From the NCBI RefSeq assembly GCF_011064595.1, contig NZ_JAALJI010000012.1, forward strand, positions 1 through 64,000: a stretch of DNA of 64,000 bases, in the 5' to 3' direction. The position numbers and the translations under genes are program-made. The DNA is from Paludisphaera soli. GTDB lineage: Bacteria > Planctomycetota > Planctomycetia > Isosphaerales > Isosphaeraceae. The notes beneath the pieces are model-generated. The model was not told where the DNA came from, made no database searches, and saw only the letters and a list, made by a program, of their open reading frames with translations. Positions 1 through 7,850 of this stretch are shown here, piece by piece; within the stretch, counting starts at the first letter, position 1; the number at the start of each line of letters is the position of its first letter.

Positions 1-60
1 GCGGGGGAAGCTGGCCGAAGGCCGGAAGAGGGGGGGACGAGCAGGGAGACCGTCGGAGCT
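1..60 (+). repeat. Dispersed two-hairpin repeat, copy 1 (cut by window edge)
   Basis: This copy carries a short GGCCGAAGGCC hairpin followed by a G-run, GACGAGC and an ACCGTCGGAG tail. The same layout recurs at 471-540 (inverted), 19186-19260 and, diverged, at 19323-19379 (inverted). The first hairpin (a C-run/G-run pair) is truncated here by the window start. It lies directly downstream of the decayed DUF559 gene, with copy 2 at the other end in inverted orientation. It resembles REP-type elements in size and structure. Confidence 0.7.
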
Positions 61-63
61 TGC

Positions 64-439
64 TCAAGTCGATCCGCCGGGGACTCGCCGGCCGTAAGCG
101 AGGATCGCCTCGATCACTGCTCCAAGATCCTGGACGACGTCGTCGTTTGAGATCCGCACGACCTGTAAATGCTGAGATTCCAGCCAGGCCTGCCGAATCC
201 GGTCGTCATTCGCCCGACCGACGTGGCTGTCGCCGTCGAGTTCGATCACGAGCCGACGCGCCGGCTCGGAAAAAATCGACCACCTATGATCCGAGCGGCA
301 CCTGGCGTCGGAACTTCAGGCCGAGCCGACGGAGTTCGCGGAGTTCGCGCCAGAGAATTCGCTCAGGCATGGTCATGTCGCGGCGCAAGCGTCGGGCGCG
401 ATCCAGGGGGGCGTTGGACTCGTCGCGATCTCCTTGCAT
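64..439 (-). pseudogene. Decayed DUF559 (VSR-like endonuclease fold) protein
   Basis: Reading the minus strand from the ATG at 439 gives an N-terminal part typical of DUF559 proteins, with [20 protein letters not shown], ending at an in-frame TAG just after VPLGS. In family members a tyrosine normally follows here (G-[PS]-Y-VVDF). Translation resumes as VVDFF and then needs one extra T in a six-T tract (plus-strand A-run 270-275) to join EPARRLVIELDG, the acidic active-site strand of the family. The remainder reads to a stop at 64 with QVVRISNDDVV. One nonsense and one frameshift change therefore separate it from an intact gene of about 125 residues. Inverted copies of a dispersed repeat flank it. 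The call rests on family resemblance seen by eye. Confidence 0.75.
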
Positions 440-470
440 CAGGCACCTCGGTTCGGATCAGACCTGGAAC

Positions 471-540
471 TCCGACGGTTTCCGTGCTCGTCCCCCCCTC
501 ATCCGGCCCTGCGGGCCACCTTCCCCCGCCAGGGGGGAAG
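471..540 (-). repeat. Dispersed two-hairpin repeat, copy 2
   Basis: On the minus strand this reads CTTCCCCCCTGGCGGGGGAA (first hairpin), then GGCCCGCAGGGCC (second hairpin), then a G-run, GACGAGCACG and CCGTCGGAG. It is in inverted orientation to copy 1 and closely similar to copy 3 at 19186-19260. It lies between the start of the DUF559 pseudogene and the end of the secreted-protein gene at 563. Confidence 0.8.
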
Positions 541-562
541 GATTTCAGACATAAAGACAGCC

Positions 563-1123
563 TCATTCGTCCTCGACGGTCATCTTCAGGGTGAGGACGA
601 CCTTGCGGGGATCCTTGCCGTCCTGCCTGGGCTCCTCGGTCTCGTGGCGGAGCAGGACGACCTCCTCGCCGGGCCTGGGGGCGGCGGGCTTTTCGAGGCG
701 GGTCGTGGAGCCGGAGAAGGACGGCCAGCCCCACCAGAGGGCGTCGGCGGGGAGGGCGACGCCCGCGCCGCCGCGCGACGCTCCGGAATTGATGCGGAGC
801 TGCAGGTCGCCGCGACGCAGGAAGAAGAGGACCTTGCCGCGCCTCGCCTCGGGGCCCTTGTTCGACTCTTCGACCTGCATCACCCGCTTCTGGCTCACGG
901 TCTTCTGGCCCGCTTCTTCGACCTCCAGCCAGCACCGGGGGCGGCCCCCCTCGTACTCGAAGACCCAGGAGCCCACGCCCAGGAAGTCGGCCAGCTCCTC
1001 GGCCGTCAGCTCGCCGTTGCGGATCGCGGAGCCGGGCTTGCCCTCCTCGGCGCGGCCGGGAGAGGTGGAGAAGCCGATCGCGCCGGCCAGCAGCAGGAAC
1101 AAGGCTCGATCGAGGCGGTTCAT
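563..1123 (-). CDS. Hypothetical secreted protein (last gene of GTPase operon)
   Basis: A 186-residue protein that I do not recognise. Its first 25 residues form a likely signal peptide, with a basic start, a Leu/Ala-rich core and cleavage near GRAEEG. The mature part is charged and probably beta-rich (WVFEYEGGRPRCWLEVEE, KVLFFLRRGDLQLRI) with one cysteine. No catalytic motif is evident. Its ATG overlaps the stop of the upstream 158-residue gene by four bases (ATGA, 1120-1123), so it is translationally coupled to the GTPase genes and probably acts outside the cytoplasmic membrane in the same process. A dispersed repeat lies just downstream. Confidence 0.75.
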   Translation of the reverse strand: MNRLDRALFLLLAGAIGFSTSPGRAEEGKPGSAIRNGELTAEELADFLGVGSWVFEYEGGRPRCWLEVEEAGQKTVSQKRVMQVEESNKGPEARRGKVLFFLRRGDLQLRINSGASRGGAGVALPADALWWGWPSFSGSTTRLEKPAAPRPGEEVVLLRHETEEPRQDGKDPRKVVLTLKMTVEDE

Positions 1124-1596
1124 GGGAGGCCCTCGGGGGAAAGATCGGAGGCCGGATCGTCGGGATTCTCGGCCACGGGGACGAGTTCGTTGCGGCCCCG
1201 CAGGAGGCCGACCAGGCCGTCGAACCGCCAGCGGCCGTCCTCCTCGACGAGCCGGTGGACCAGCCCGACTCGGTTCGCGGGGCAGATCCAGACGGCCCCG
1301 TCCTCGCGCCAGGCCTGGAAGTTCTTGCTGATCGAGCGCGGGAGGCCCACGATCCCCCCCTCGGCGGCCGGACGGATCGGGCGGGAGGCGAGGTATCGCG
1401 AGGAGAAGTAAGGCCGCGCGGCCTCGATCCGCGCCTCGTCCGAGAGGCCCGGCCGGTTGGCGACCGCGATCAGCTCGGCGTAGGCACGCACCGCCTGGCG
1501 CACGGGGCGGGTGGAGACGACCTCGAAGGCCAGGGCCCCGGCCAGCACCGCGACGCCCGCCGCGGCGATCAGGATGTTCCGGGTCTTCGGGCTCAT
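1120..1596 (-). CDS. Small membrane-anchored hypothetical protein
   Basis: 158 residues. A single N-terminal membrane span (about residues 8-26, ILIAAAGVAVLAGALAF) is followed by a soluble domain with a YFSSRYLASRP segment and a C-terminal EEDGRWRFDGLVGL stretch. The frame is open for a long way upstream, but the ATG at 1596 overlaps the stop of the GTPase gene in an ATGA arrangement (1593-1596), and the upstream translation is only low-complexity sequence antisense to codon bias, so I chose this start. Both neighbours are coupled to it by four-base overlaps. The fold is not recognised; the context suggests a membrane partner of the two GTPases. Confidence 0.75.
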   Translation of the reverse strand: MSPKTRNILIAAAGVAVLAGALAFEVVSTRPVRQAVRAYAELIAVANRPGLSDEARIEAARPYFSSRYLASRPIRPAAEGGIVGLPRSISKNFQAWREDGAVWICPANRVGLVHRLVEEDGRWRFDGLVGLLRGRNELVPVAENPDDPASDLSPEGLP

Positions 1597-3035
1597 GGCT
1601 TCATCTGCGACTTCAGCTCGTCGCGCAGGCGGTCGACGATCGAGTCGTCCTTGGCCTGGGCCAGGAGCTGCTGGACGACGGTCTTCACGCCGCGAGGGCC
1701 CCACTGCCCCCCTTGCCTTAGGTACGTCCCGGCGGCGTGGCCGATGACGTAGGAGGCCGAAGCCGAGGCCGCCGCCTGCGTCAGCCCGATCGCGCCGTAG
1801 CCCAGCGCCGTGAGCGGCGCGGCGAGGCCGCCGGACATGACGGTGAGGCCGGCCATCGACGCCTTCACGCCGCTGCCGATCAGCCGGGTGGCCACCTGGA
1901 CCAGCCCGGTCGCCCCCAGGGCCAGGGTCATGTCGCGGACCAGCCGGACGGCGGCCGGCCGCGTGAGGGGGATGTCGTAGACCTTGCTGAGGGCCAGGAT
2001 CATCGCCACGTCGACCGCCAGCCCCCCCGCCAGGTCGGCCACGGGGATCGGATTGAGCGCGACGGCCGCCCCCTTGGCGAGCGAGTAATTCCAGATCAGG
2101 CGGCCGGCGGCCTCCTCGCGGATCCGGACCTTGCGGTCGAGGATCTCGGCGTGGACGTCGCCGGCGGACAGGAGGGCGTTGAGCGCCACGAGGGCCTTGC
2201 CCTCGCGCTCCAGCACGTCGAGGATCCGGACCGTGAGCGGCTCGATCACGGGAGCGGGCCGCTCCCACTCGATCCGGGTCGTCCCGTCCGGGTCGCGGAC
2301 CTTCACGGCGACGGGGTCGGGCCGCGCGGCGCAGAGGACGACGTCCTCGGGCCGGACGAAGCCCTTCACGCGCTCGTCCTCGATCATGGCGTGGATCGCG
2401 TCGCGGTCGGCCTCGGGGTAGCGGTCGACCTGGTTAAACACCAGGATCATCGGCTTCCTGTGGCGGCGAAGCTCCGCCAGGGCCTCGGTCTCGATCCGCT
2501 GCATGTCGCCCGAGACGACGAACAGGATCAGATCGGCGCGGCGGGCGGCCTCGCGGGCCTGGGCCTCGCGGACCTCGCCGCCGACCTCGTCGATCCCCGG
2601 CGTGTCGACCAGGATCAGCCGGGCCCCGGCGAACCCGGCCCGGCCCCCCTCGTCCGCCCACTCCTGCGACGAGCGCCGGACCGTGGTGCCGTGCGTCGCG
2701 CCGACCTCGAACAGCTCGCGCCCGAGCAGCGCGTTGAGGACCGACGACTTGCCCCGGCTGACCATCCCGAAGGCGACGATCTCGACGGTCGTCTCGTCGA
2801 GCTTGCGGGCCAGCTCGCGGAGCCGGGCCAGCTCCGGGGCCATCGCCCGCTCCTCCTCGGGCGTGAGCTTGAGGGCGTCGAGCGTGGCCTTGAGGCTGTC
2901 GCGGGCGCGCTCCATGGCGTCGGGGTCGGCGTTCGGGGCCGCCGCGTCGGCGGCGCGCTCCAGGTCGTCGAGCAGCGGGCCGAGGGCCGCCGCGGCGTCC
3001 CGCTCGGGCTTGTCGTCGTCAGGCGTGGGGTTCAT
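1593..3035 (-). CDS. Dynamin-like GTPase with DUF697-type C-terminal region (second of pair)
   Basis: 480 residues. The G domain begins near residue 84. G1 is GMVSRGKS (about 90-97), a conserved THGTT follows as G2, G3 is DTPG (about 144-147) and G4 is NQVD (about 201-204) instead of the common NKxD. After residue 300 come alternating Ala/Gly-rich hydrophobic segments (GAAVALNPIPVADLAGGLAV and AALGYGAIGL-like stretches) typical of the DUF697/YcjF-type region found behind such G domains. The family binds and hydrolyses GTP and often acts at membranes. It lies 15 bases after the stop of a paralogous GTPase and overlaps the next gene by four bases. The membrane-remodelling role is inferred, not shown. 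Confidence 0.85.
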   Translation of the reverse strand: MNPTPDDDKPERDAAAALGPLLDDLERAADAAAPNADPDAMERARDSLKATLDALKLTPEEERAMAPELARLRELARKLDETTVEIVAFGMVSRGKSSVLNALLGRELFEVGATHGTTVRRSSQEWADEGGRAGFAGARLILVDTPGIDEVGGEVREAQAREAARRADLILFVVSGDMQRIETEALAELRRHRKPMILVFNQVDRYPEADRDAIHAMIEDERVKGFVRPEDVVLCAARPDPVAVKVRDPDGTTRIEWERPAPVIEPLTVRILDVLEREGKALVALNALLSAGDVHAEILDRKVRIREEAAGRLIWNYSLAKGAAVALNPIPVADLAGGLAVDVAMILALSKVYDIPLTRPAAVRLVRDMTLALGATGLVQVATRLIGSGVKASMAGLTVMSGGLAAPLTALGYGAIGLTQAAASASASYVIGHAAGTYLRQGGQWGPRGVKTVVQQLLAQAKDDSIVDRLRDELKSQMKP

Positions 3036-3050
3036 CGCTTCTCGCCCTTC

Positions 3051-4610
3051 TCAGGTGGATCGGCTTTCCGGGGCGGCGGGCCGGGACCAGACGCGGGAGA
3101 GCACCCGGTCGAACGCCTGGCGGGCGAAGTCCTGGAGGAAGTCCGCGCGGGAGTTGGCCTCGAACCGGCGCAGCACCGCTCCCTCGACGCCGCCGGGGCC
3201 CCAGGATTCGCCCTCGCGGAAGTACTCCGCGAGGGCCTCGCCGGCGATCCGCGCGAGGTAGGCCATCGTCACGGCCTGCACCGCGCCCGCCGCGACGAAC
3301 GTCATGGGCGTCCGCTTGAAGACCCCCGCGACGACCGACGACGCGGCCTCCGCCAATCCCGCCTTGAGCATCGCCTGCACCAGCTTCGCGGCCAGCGCCC
3401 GGAGCTGCACGGGGCTCGGGTTCAGGTCGTACACGCGCGCCAGGTCGGCGATCAGGTCGAGCTGCACGGCCGCTCCCTGGACGAGGTTGAGCGCCGGGAC
3501 GGGGTTGGCGAAGACGGTCGTGGCGGTGACCCATTGGTAATGGTCGACCAGCTCCCGGCACTTCCGATCCCGCTCCCCGCCGAGCGCGGACTCGGCATCG
3601 CGACCCAGGTTCTTCGTCTTGAGGAGCAGATTGGCCAGTCGGAGCAGCGGGCCCTCGTCGGCGAGCACGGCGGCGATGCGGTCGCGGAGAGGCTGCACGT
3701 CGGGCTCCTGGATCTCGAACACCGTGCGCGAGGTGCCGTCGCCGAGCCGCTCGCGGACCTCCAGCGGCCGGGGCGCGGCGGCGACCGTCACGACGTCGTC
3801 GGCCGGGACCACGCCTTCCAGCCGTTCGCGGAGCTTGGCGCGGATCGCGGCGAGGTCGGCGTCGGGGAAGCGGTCCTTCTTGTTGAGGACCACGATCGAT
3901 CGCTTGCCGAGACGGGCCAACTCCAGGAGCGCGGCGTACTCGCGGCGGATCAGGTCGTGGTCGACGACGAACAGGAGCAGGTCGGCCCGCTCGGCCAGCC
4001 TCCGGGCGTCTTGCTCGCGTTCCGCTCCGCCGGGACCGGCCTCGGCGAGCCCCGGGGTGTCGACGAGTCGGACGACCCCCTCGGCGGCTTCGAGGGTGTA
4101 GACGTGGTTCTCCCCCTCGCGGGTGGTCCCCATGACCGCGCCGGTGCGGCCGACCTCGCGACCGAGGAGGGCGTTGACCAGCGAGGTCTTGCCCGCCGAG
4201 ACGGTGCCGAACACGACCACGTCCAGCTCGCCGGCGCCCGAGGTCGCCAGCCGGCCCTCGTCCAGCCGGGCGAGTTCGCCTTGAAGCTCCTGCCGGCGCG
4301 CGGCGTCGCGGATCTTCTCGATGTACTCCCGGGCCTTCGCGGATTGCTGCTCGGCGGCCTGGGCGAGCACGACGGGGTCGAGCCGCGGCGGCGCCTCGTC
4401 TTCCACCTCCGCCGGGCGACGGCCTCGGAGGAGCGCCCGGCCGAGCGCGGCGACGGCCAGGGAGAGAACGAGGCCGAGTCCGATCAGCAGCGCGGGCCGC
4501 CAGGCGCCGAGGCGGTCGCCGCTCGCCGCCACGGCCAGGAAGAAAAGCCCCGCGACTAGCGCGGCGGCGGATTCGGCGAGGGGTCGCGGTCGGTTTCGAG
4601 GGCTGGGCAT
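3051..4610 (-). CDS. Membrane-anchored dynamin-like GTPase with DUF697-type C-terminal region (first of pair)
   Basis: 519 residues from the ATG at 4610; an open frame continues to 4748, but that extension is polar and atypical, while the 4610 start leads directly into two membrane spans (about residues 14-30 and 38-58). The G domain follows: G1 GTVSAGKT (about 135-142), G2 MGTT, G3 DTPG (about 184-187) and a canonical G4 NKKD. The C-terminal third is Ala-rich and hydrophobic, as in DUF697 proteins, with ANPVPALNLVQGAAVQLDL. It is the first gene of a four-gene operon (4610 to 563) with a second GTPase right behind it. Paired large GTPases of this kind often work as hetero-oligomers, which is my inference for this pair. 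Confidence 0.85.
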   Translation of the reverse strand: MPSPRNRPRPLAESAAALVAGLFFLAVAASGDRLGAWRPALLIGLGLVLSLAVAALGRALLRGRRPAEVEDEAPPRLDPVVLAQAAEQQSAKAREYIEKIRDAARRQELQGELARLDEGRLATSGAGELDVVVFGTVSAGKTSLVNALLGREVGRTGAVMGTTREGENHVYTLEAAEGVVRLVDTPGLAEAGPGGAEREQDARRLAERADLLLFVVDHDLIRREYAALLELARLGKRSIVVLNKKDRFPDADLAAIRAKLRERLEGVVPADDVVTVAAAPRPLEVRERLGDGTSRTVFEIQEPDVQPLRDRIAAVLADEGPLLRLANLLLKTKNLGRDAESALGGERDRKCRELVDHYQWVTATTVFANPVPALNLVQGAAVQLDLIADLARVYDLNPSPVQLRALAAKLVQAMLKAGLAEAASSVVAGVFKRTPMTFVAAGAVQAVTMAYLARIAGEALAEYFREGESWGPGGVEGAVLRRFEANSRADFLQDFARQAFDRVLSRVWSRPAAPESRST

Positions 4611-4843
4611 TCCGGGTCGCTTCTCGGGAGAGAGGCCGACGCCCTCGCCGGACGACGGGCCGGTAAGGTTGGTCGAGACTCCTTCCGATTGTGACGACGG
4701 TCGGCCCCGGGTCGCCAGGGCCCAGGCCGGGAATCGACCCGTCGTCAACGCCGGCGAGGGCGGGATCTCGGGCGGTCGTCCCGGGATGGGACGTCGCTTC
4801 GAGGTCCCGCCCTCGCGTCGGCGATCCGGTCGCTCGGGAGGAC

Positions 4844-5680
4844 TCAGCGTCGGCTGACGCCCCAGCCGAGGTTGTCCATCATCGCGGCCAACCGGTTGCG
4901 GCGCGGGGCCTGGCCGGCGGAGCCGTGGTTGTGGGCGTGGTCATGGCCGGTCTCCGGCGACGGCGAGGGTCCGCCGAGGCTCGGGGCCTCGTAGGCGTCG
5001 TCGACGCCCCCGTCCGGCATGGCGAGCAGCGGGCTGCCGGCCAGGGCGGCGTCGTCGTCGGTCAGCCGACGGCCGCGGCCGTTCCGGGACGCGGAGGGGA
5101 CGGCCGGGGGCGCGAGTTCCGGGGGCTTGGGCCGGGGGGCGCTGGCCCTCGGGTTGATCTCGAACGGCGACCGATTGGGGTCTTCGGCCGGCGCCGCGGG
5201 CTCGTTGCGAGGGGCGGGTTCCGCGGCGGCCGGGGGGGTGGCCCCGGGCCGGGGCGCGTCCATCTCGAACGGGCTGCGCTCGTCCTCGTTGGGAGGGGTC
5301 GGCAGCTCCGGCCGGGCCCCCCCGGGGCGGGCGGGGGCGTCCGGTCCCGGGTCGGCGCCGGGCTCGTCGCCGTCGTTGTAGTCCTCGGGATACTGGAGCG
5401 GGATCTCCTTGAACGACGCCTTGGCGTCCGGGGCCTCGGGGCTGGGGGCGCCCCAGCCGCTGGGGAACCGCCGCCAGAGCGTCGGGTGATACCCGAAGTA
5501 CTGGTCCTTATAGATCCGGTAGACCGGGTCTTCCTGGCTGCACGGGACCCGCTGCCGCTTGATCGGGTGCAGCGGGAAGAGGCCCGTCTGCTGCGCCTGG
5601 GCCGACTCCGTGAGCACCACGCTCGCCGCGACGGCGACGAGCAGCGGCCCGAGAAGCCCTCTCCACGATTTCGTGTGCAT
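4844..5680 (-). CDS. Planctomycete-type secreted proline-rich protein
   Basis: 278 residues from the ATG at 5680, preceded by AAGGA; the frame is open 27 codons further upstream, but only this start places the signal peptide (GLLGPLLVAVAASVVLTESAQA) at the N-terminus. The mature protein opens with an FGYHPTLWRRFPSGW segment that I associate with a secreted family seen in planctomycetes. The middle is a low-complexity Pro/Ala/Glu region carrying two copies of an RSPFE[MI] motif about 50 residues apart (DERSPFEMDAPRPG and DPNRSPFEINPRAS). A HDHAHNH stretch near the C-terminus could bind metal. Function unknown; the repeated motif may be a docking segment. Confidence 0.75.
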   Translation of the reverse strand: MHTKSWRGLLGPLLVAVAASVVLTESAQAQQTGLFPLHPIKRQRVPCSQEDPVYRIYKDQYFGYHPTLWRRFPSGWGAPSPEAPDAKASFKEIPLQYPEDYNDGDEPGADPGPDAPARPGGARPELPTPPNEDERSPFEMDAPRPGATPPAAAEPAPRNEPAAPAEDPNRSPFEINPRASAPRPKPPELAPPAVPSASRNGRGRRLTDDDAALAGSPLLAMPDGGVDDAYEAPSLGGPSPSPETGHDHAHNHGSAGQAPRRNRLAAMMDNLGWGVSRR

Positions 5681-6051
5681 TCCTTGCCTCGTCCGATCGG
5701 GGTGCACGCTTCGCCTCCGGTACTCCTGGGGGAGGCCGACCCAGCTCGACTTCGCCTTCACGGCTCTTGGGCTCTTGGATCGGGTCCGCCCGGCCCCAGC
5801 CTCCAGATAAACTGGATAACAGGCGTAGAACCAGGGCTTTGCGCAAATAGCGAAGATCCGGAATCTACGAGAAGGAGGGGATGAGCGGAAGGTCGGGGTC
5901 AGTCGCGTGCGAATGATTGAAACGGCGGGCCGTGGAGGCCGATGAAGGGAGTGTCGGAGCTTGATCCCGGTCGCGTCTCTCGTCTTTCGAGGGTCCGGCG
6001 CGTCGGGCGTCCGTTCGGCCTCGGGCCGATCCTTCCAGACGAGGACGACTG
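5681..6051. other. Divergent intergenic region
   Basis: This stretch separates the minus-strand secreted-protein gene from the plus-strand one at 6052, so it should hold promoters for both. The segment at about 5800-5840 is locally AT-richer (CAGATAAACTGGATAAC) and is the best place for the minus-strand promoter, but I could not fix convincing -35 and -10 boxes. No gene is visible in it. Confidence 0.4.
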
Positions 6052-6519
6052 ATGAGCGAGGGAATCCGGCTGATGAGGCGACTCGCGGCGGCGATGGCCG
6101 TGGCGGCGGCGATCGGCGGCGGGGCGAGGGCGCAGACGGCGGCGTCTTCGGAGCCCATGGTGATGTTCGACCCGTCGATGCGGCCGATCCTGATCGACCC
6201 GCTGGCGGCGCAGATGATGACCGGCACGGGCATCCCGCTGACGCGAGGCGAGGCGGGGCTGGCGGCGGCGGCCTCGGCGCAGCGGCTGACGGGCATCGGC
6301 TCGGGCCGGGCCAGCGGCGTGCGGGGGGTCGCGCCGGGGCGCGGGGGTCCGGCGGCCCCGCGTCGGGCGACGCTGGGGGCCCCGGGCGGCCAGGCGTCGG
6401 TCTTCTTCAACCGCTACGGCGGCGGAACGGCGACGAACGTCTCGGCCCCGACGAGCCGGGCGACGACCCGGAATTTCTACAACCGCCCGGCCGGTTTCTT
6501 CCCCGAAGGTCGGCGATAA
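6052..6519 (+). CDS. Hypothetical secreted protein
   Basis: 155 residues. It has a signal peptide (LMRRLAAAMAVAAAIGGGARA followed by QTAASS), so the mature chain probably starts near residue 28. The body is rich in Gly, Ala and Arg with a VMFDPSMRPILIDP segment and a C-terminal RNFYNRPAGFFPE, a style of ending common to small exported proteins of planctomycetes. A second in-frame ATG seven codons in would also give a good signal peptide. No catalytic motif is seen. It stands alone between a divergent neighbour and the polysaccharide-export gene 238 bases downstream. Confidence 0.65.
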   Translation: MSEGIRLMRRLAAAMAVAAAIGGGARAQTAASSEPMVMFDPSMRPILIDPLAAQMMTGTGIPLTRGEAGLAAAASAQRLTGIGSGRASGVRGVAPGRGGPAAPRRATLGAPGGQASVFFNRYGGGTATNVSAPTSRATTRNFYNRPAGFFPEGRR

Positions 6520-6757
6520 CGCGGATTCGTCCCCTTTCCATTTGAGCGGGGGGCGGATCGTGCCGATTTTAAGTCGTGTCAAGGCCGAGCGCGGATTCCG
6601 CCGCTCGGCGTTCGGGGCGCAAGCCGCCGATATCAAGAGAAGTCGAGAGAGTTTGGGATCCGGCGAGCGGGATACGTCGCGAAGGATCGCGGCGGCCGCT
6701 CGATGCAGGAGAAGGGATCTCTGCCGAGCCGGTCTCGGAATGCCGGGAGGAGAAGGC

Positions 6758-7672
6758 ATGGAACGCTCAGGGAGTATCCGCCGGGCCGGCTGGCTGGTCA
6801 TGTTGCTGGCCGCCTGCGCCGCCTGCGGCTGTCAGACGGTCAAGACGCCGGAAGAAGCGATCGCCAACAGCAACATCCCGACCGAGTTCAAAAAGGTCTC
6901 GATGCCCGACTACGTGGTCGAGCCTCCCGACCTGATCCTCGTCGAGGTACTCGAAGCCCTGGAAGGCCGGCCGATCTCGGGCGAGCGACTGGTCCGCCCG
7001 GACGGCAAGATCACCCTGGGCTTCTACGGCGAGGTCTACGTCGCCGGGCTCACCATCCCCGAGGTGAAGGAGAAGATTGTCCTCCACCTGCGGAAGTACC
7101 TCAGCGACGAGCTGCTCGGGCTCTTCGAAGAGGACCCCAAGACGGGCAAGCCGATCCCGATCGACCCCAAGGATACCGACCGGGTCTTCGTGGACGTCAC
7201 GGCCTACAACAGCAAGAACTACTACGTCCTGGGCGACGTCGGCGCCCCCGGCAAGCTCCCGATCACCGGGAACGAGACGGTGCTCGACGCCATCCAGTAC
7301 GCGGGCGGCCTGCTGCCGACAGCCGCGCCGCAGAACATCCGCCTGGTCCGCCCCGCGCCGCCGGGTGCCTGCTGCGAGCAGCTCTTGCCCGTGAACATCG
7401 CGGCGATCACGAGCGGCGGCGACCCCGCCACCAACTACCAACTCATGCCCGGCGACCGCGTGGTGGTCTATCGCGACCCGATCGTCCGGACCACGATCTT
7501 CCTCGACCGCGTCGCGGCGCCGTTCCAGACCGTGCTCCAGTCGATCCTCCAGAGCGCCTTCACCATCCGGTCGGTGCAGTTCGCAGCCCAGGGAGCCGGA
7601 GGCCTCGGCGGCGTGGGCGGCGGGGCGGCCGCCACGCAGCCGTCCCTGCTGACCCAGCCGGGCGCCCGCTGA
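6758..7672 (+). CDS. Polysaccharide export lipoprotein (Wza-like, Poly_export + SLBB)
   Basis: 304 residues from the ATG at 6758, which has a strong GGAGGAGAAGG just upstream (6746-6756); the open frame extends further upstream without start support. Residues 10-25 form a lipoprotein signal with an LAAC box at about 17-20. A polysaccharide export domain follows (PPDLILVEVLEALEGRPISG, then LVRPDGKITLGFYGEV), then an SLBB domain around YYVLGDVGAPGKLPITG and TVLDAIQYAGGLLP. Such proteins form the outer-membrane pore of capsule or exopolysaccharide export machines. No glycosyltransferase or Wzc-like kinase lies beside it, so its partner system is elsewhere; the next gene, a membrane phosphatase, could regulate it. 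Confidence 0.85.
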   Translation: MERSGSIRRAGWLVMLLAACAACGCQTVKTPEEAIANSNIPTEFKKVSMPDYVVEPPDLILVEVLEALEGRPISGERLVRPDGKITLGFYGEVYVAGLTIPEVKEKIVLHLRKYLSDELLGLFEEDPKTGKPIPIDPKDTDRVFVDVTAYNSKNYYVLGDVGAPGKLPITGNETVLDAIQYAGGLLPTAAPQNIRLVRPAPPGACCEQLLPVNIAAITSGGDPATNYQLMPGDRVVVYRDPIVRTTIFLDRVAAPFQTVLQSILQSAFTIRSVQFAAQGAGGLGGVGGGAAATQPSLLTQPGAR

Positions 7673-7850
7673 CCGCCCGAACGGGCGAGACGGTCTCCAA
7701 CTCGACTCACGGACCGATCCGGCCGCGGGCCCCCGCCCGACGCCGGATCGGTCCGCGTCGTTCGCGGCGGGCGAGAGCCATTGACCGGACCGCCCTGCCG
7801 ACCCAAGATGGCGAACGACGGATTGGATTCCATCCACGAGGAGCCCGGGC

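Noticed and set aside
1737-4559. 940-codon open frame on the plus strand opposite the GTPases
   Set aside because: It is the antisense of two clear GTPase genes in high-GC sequence and has no recognisable domain; such frames are a codon-bias artefact.
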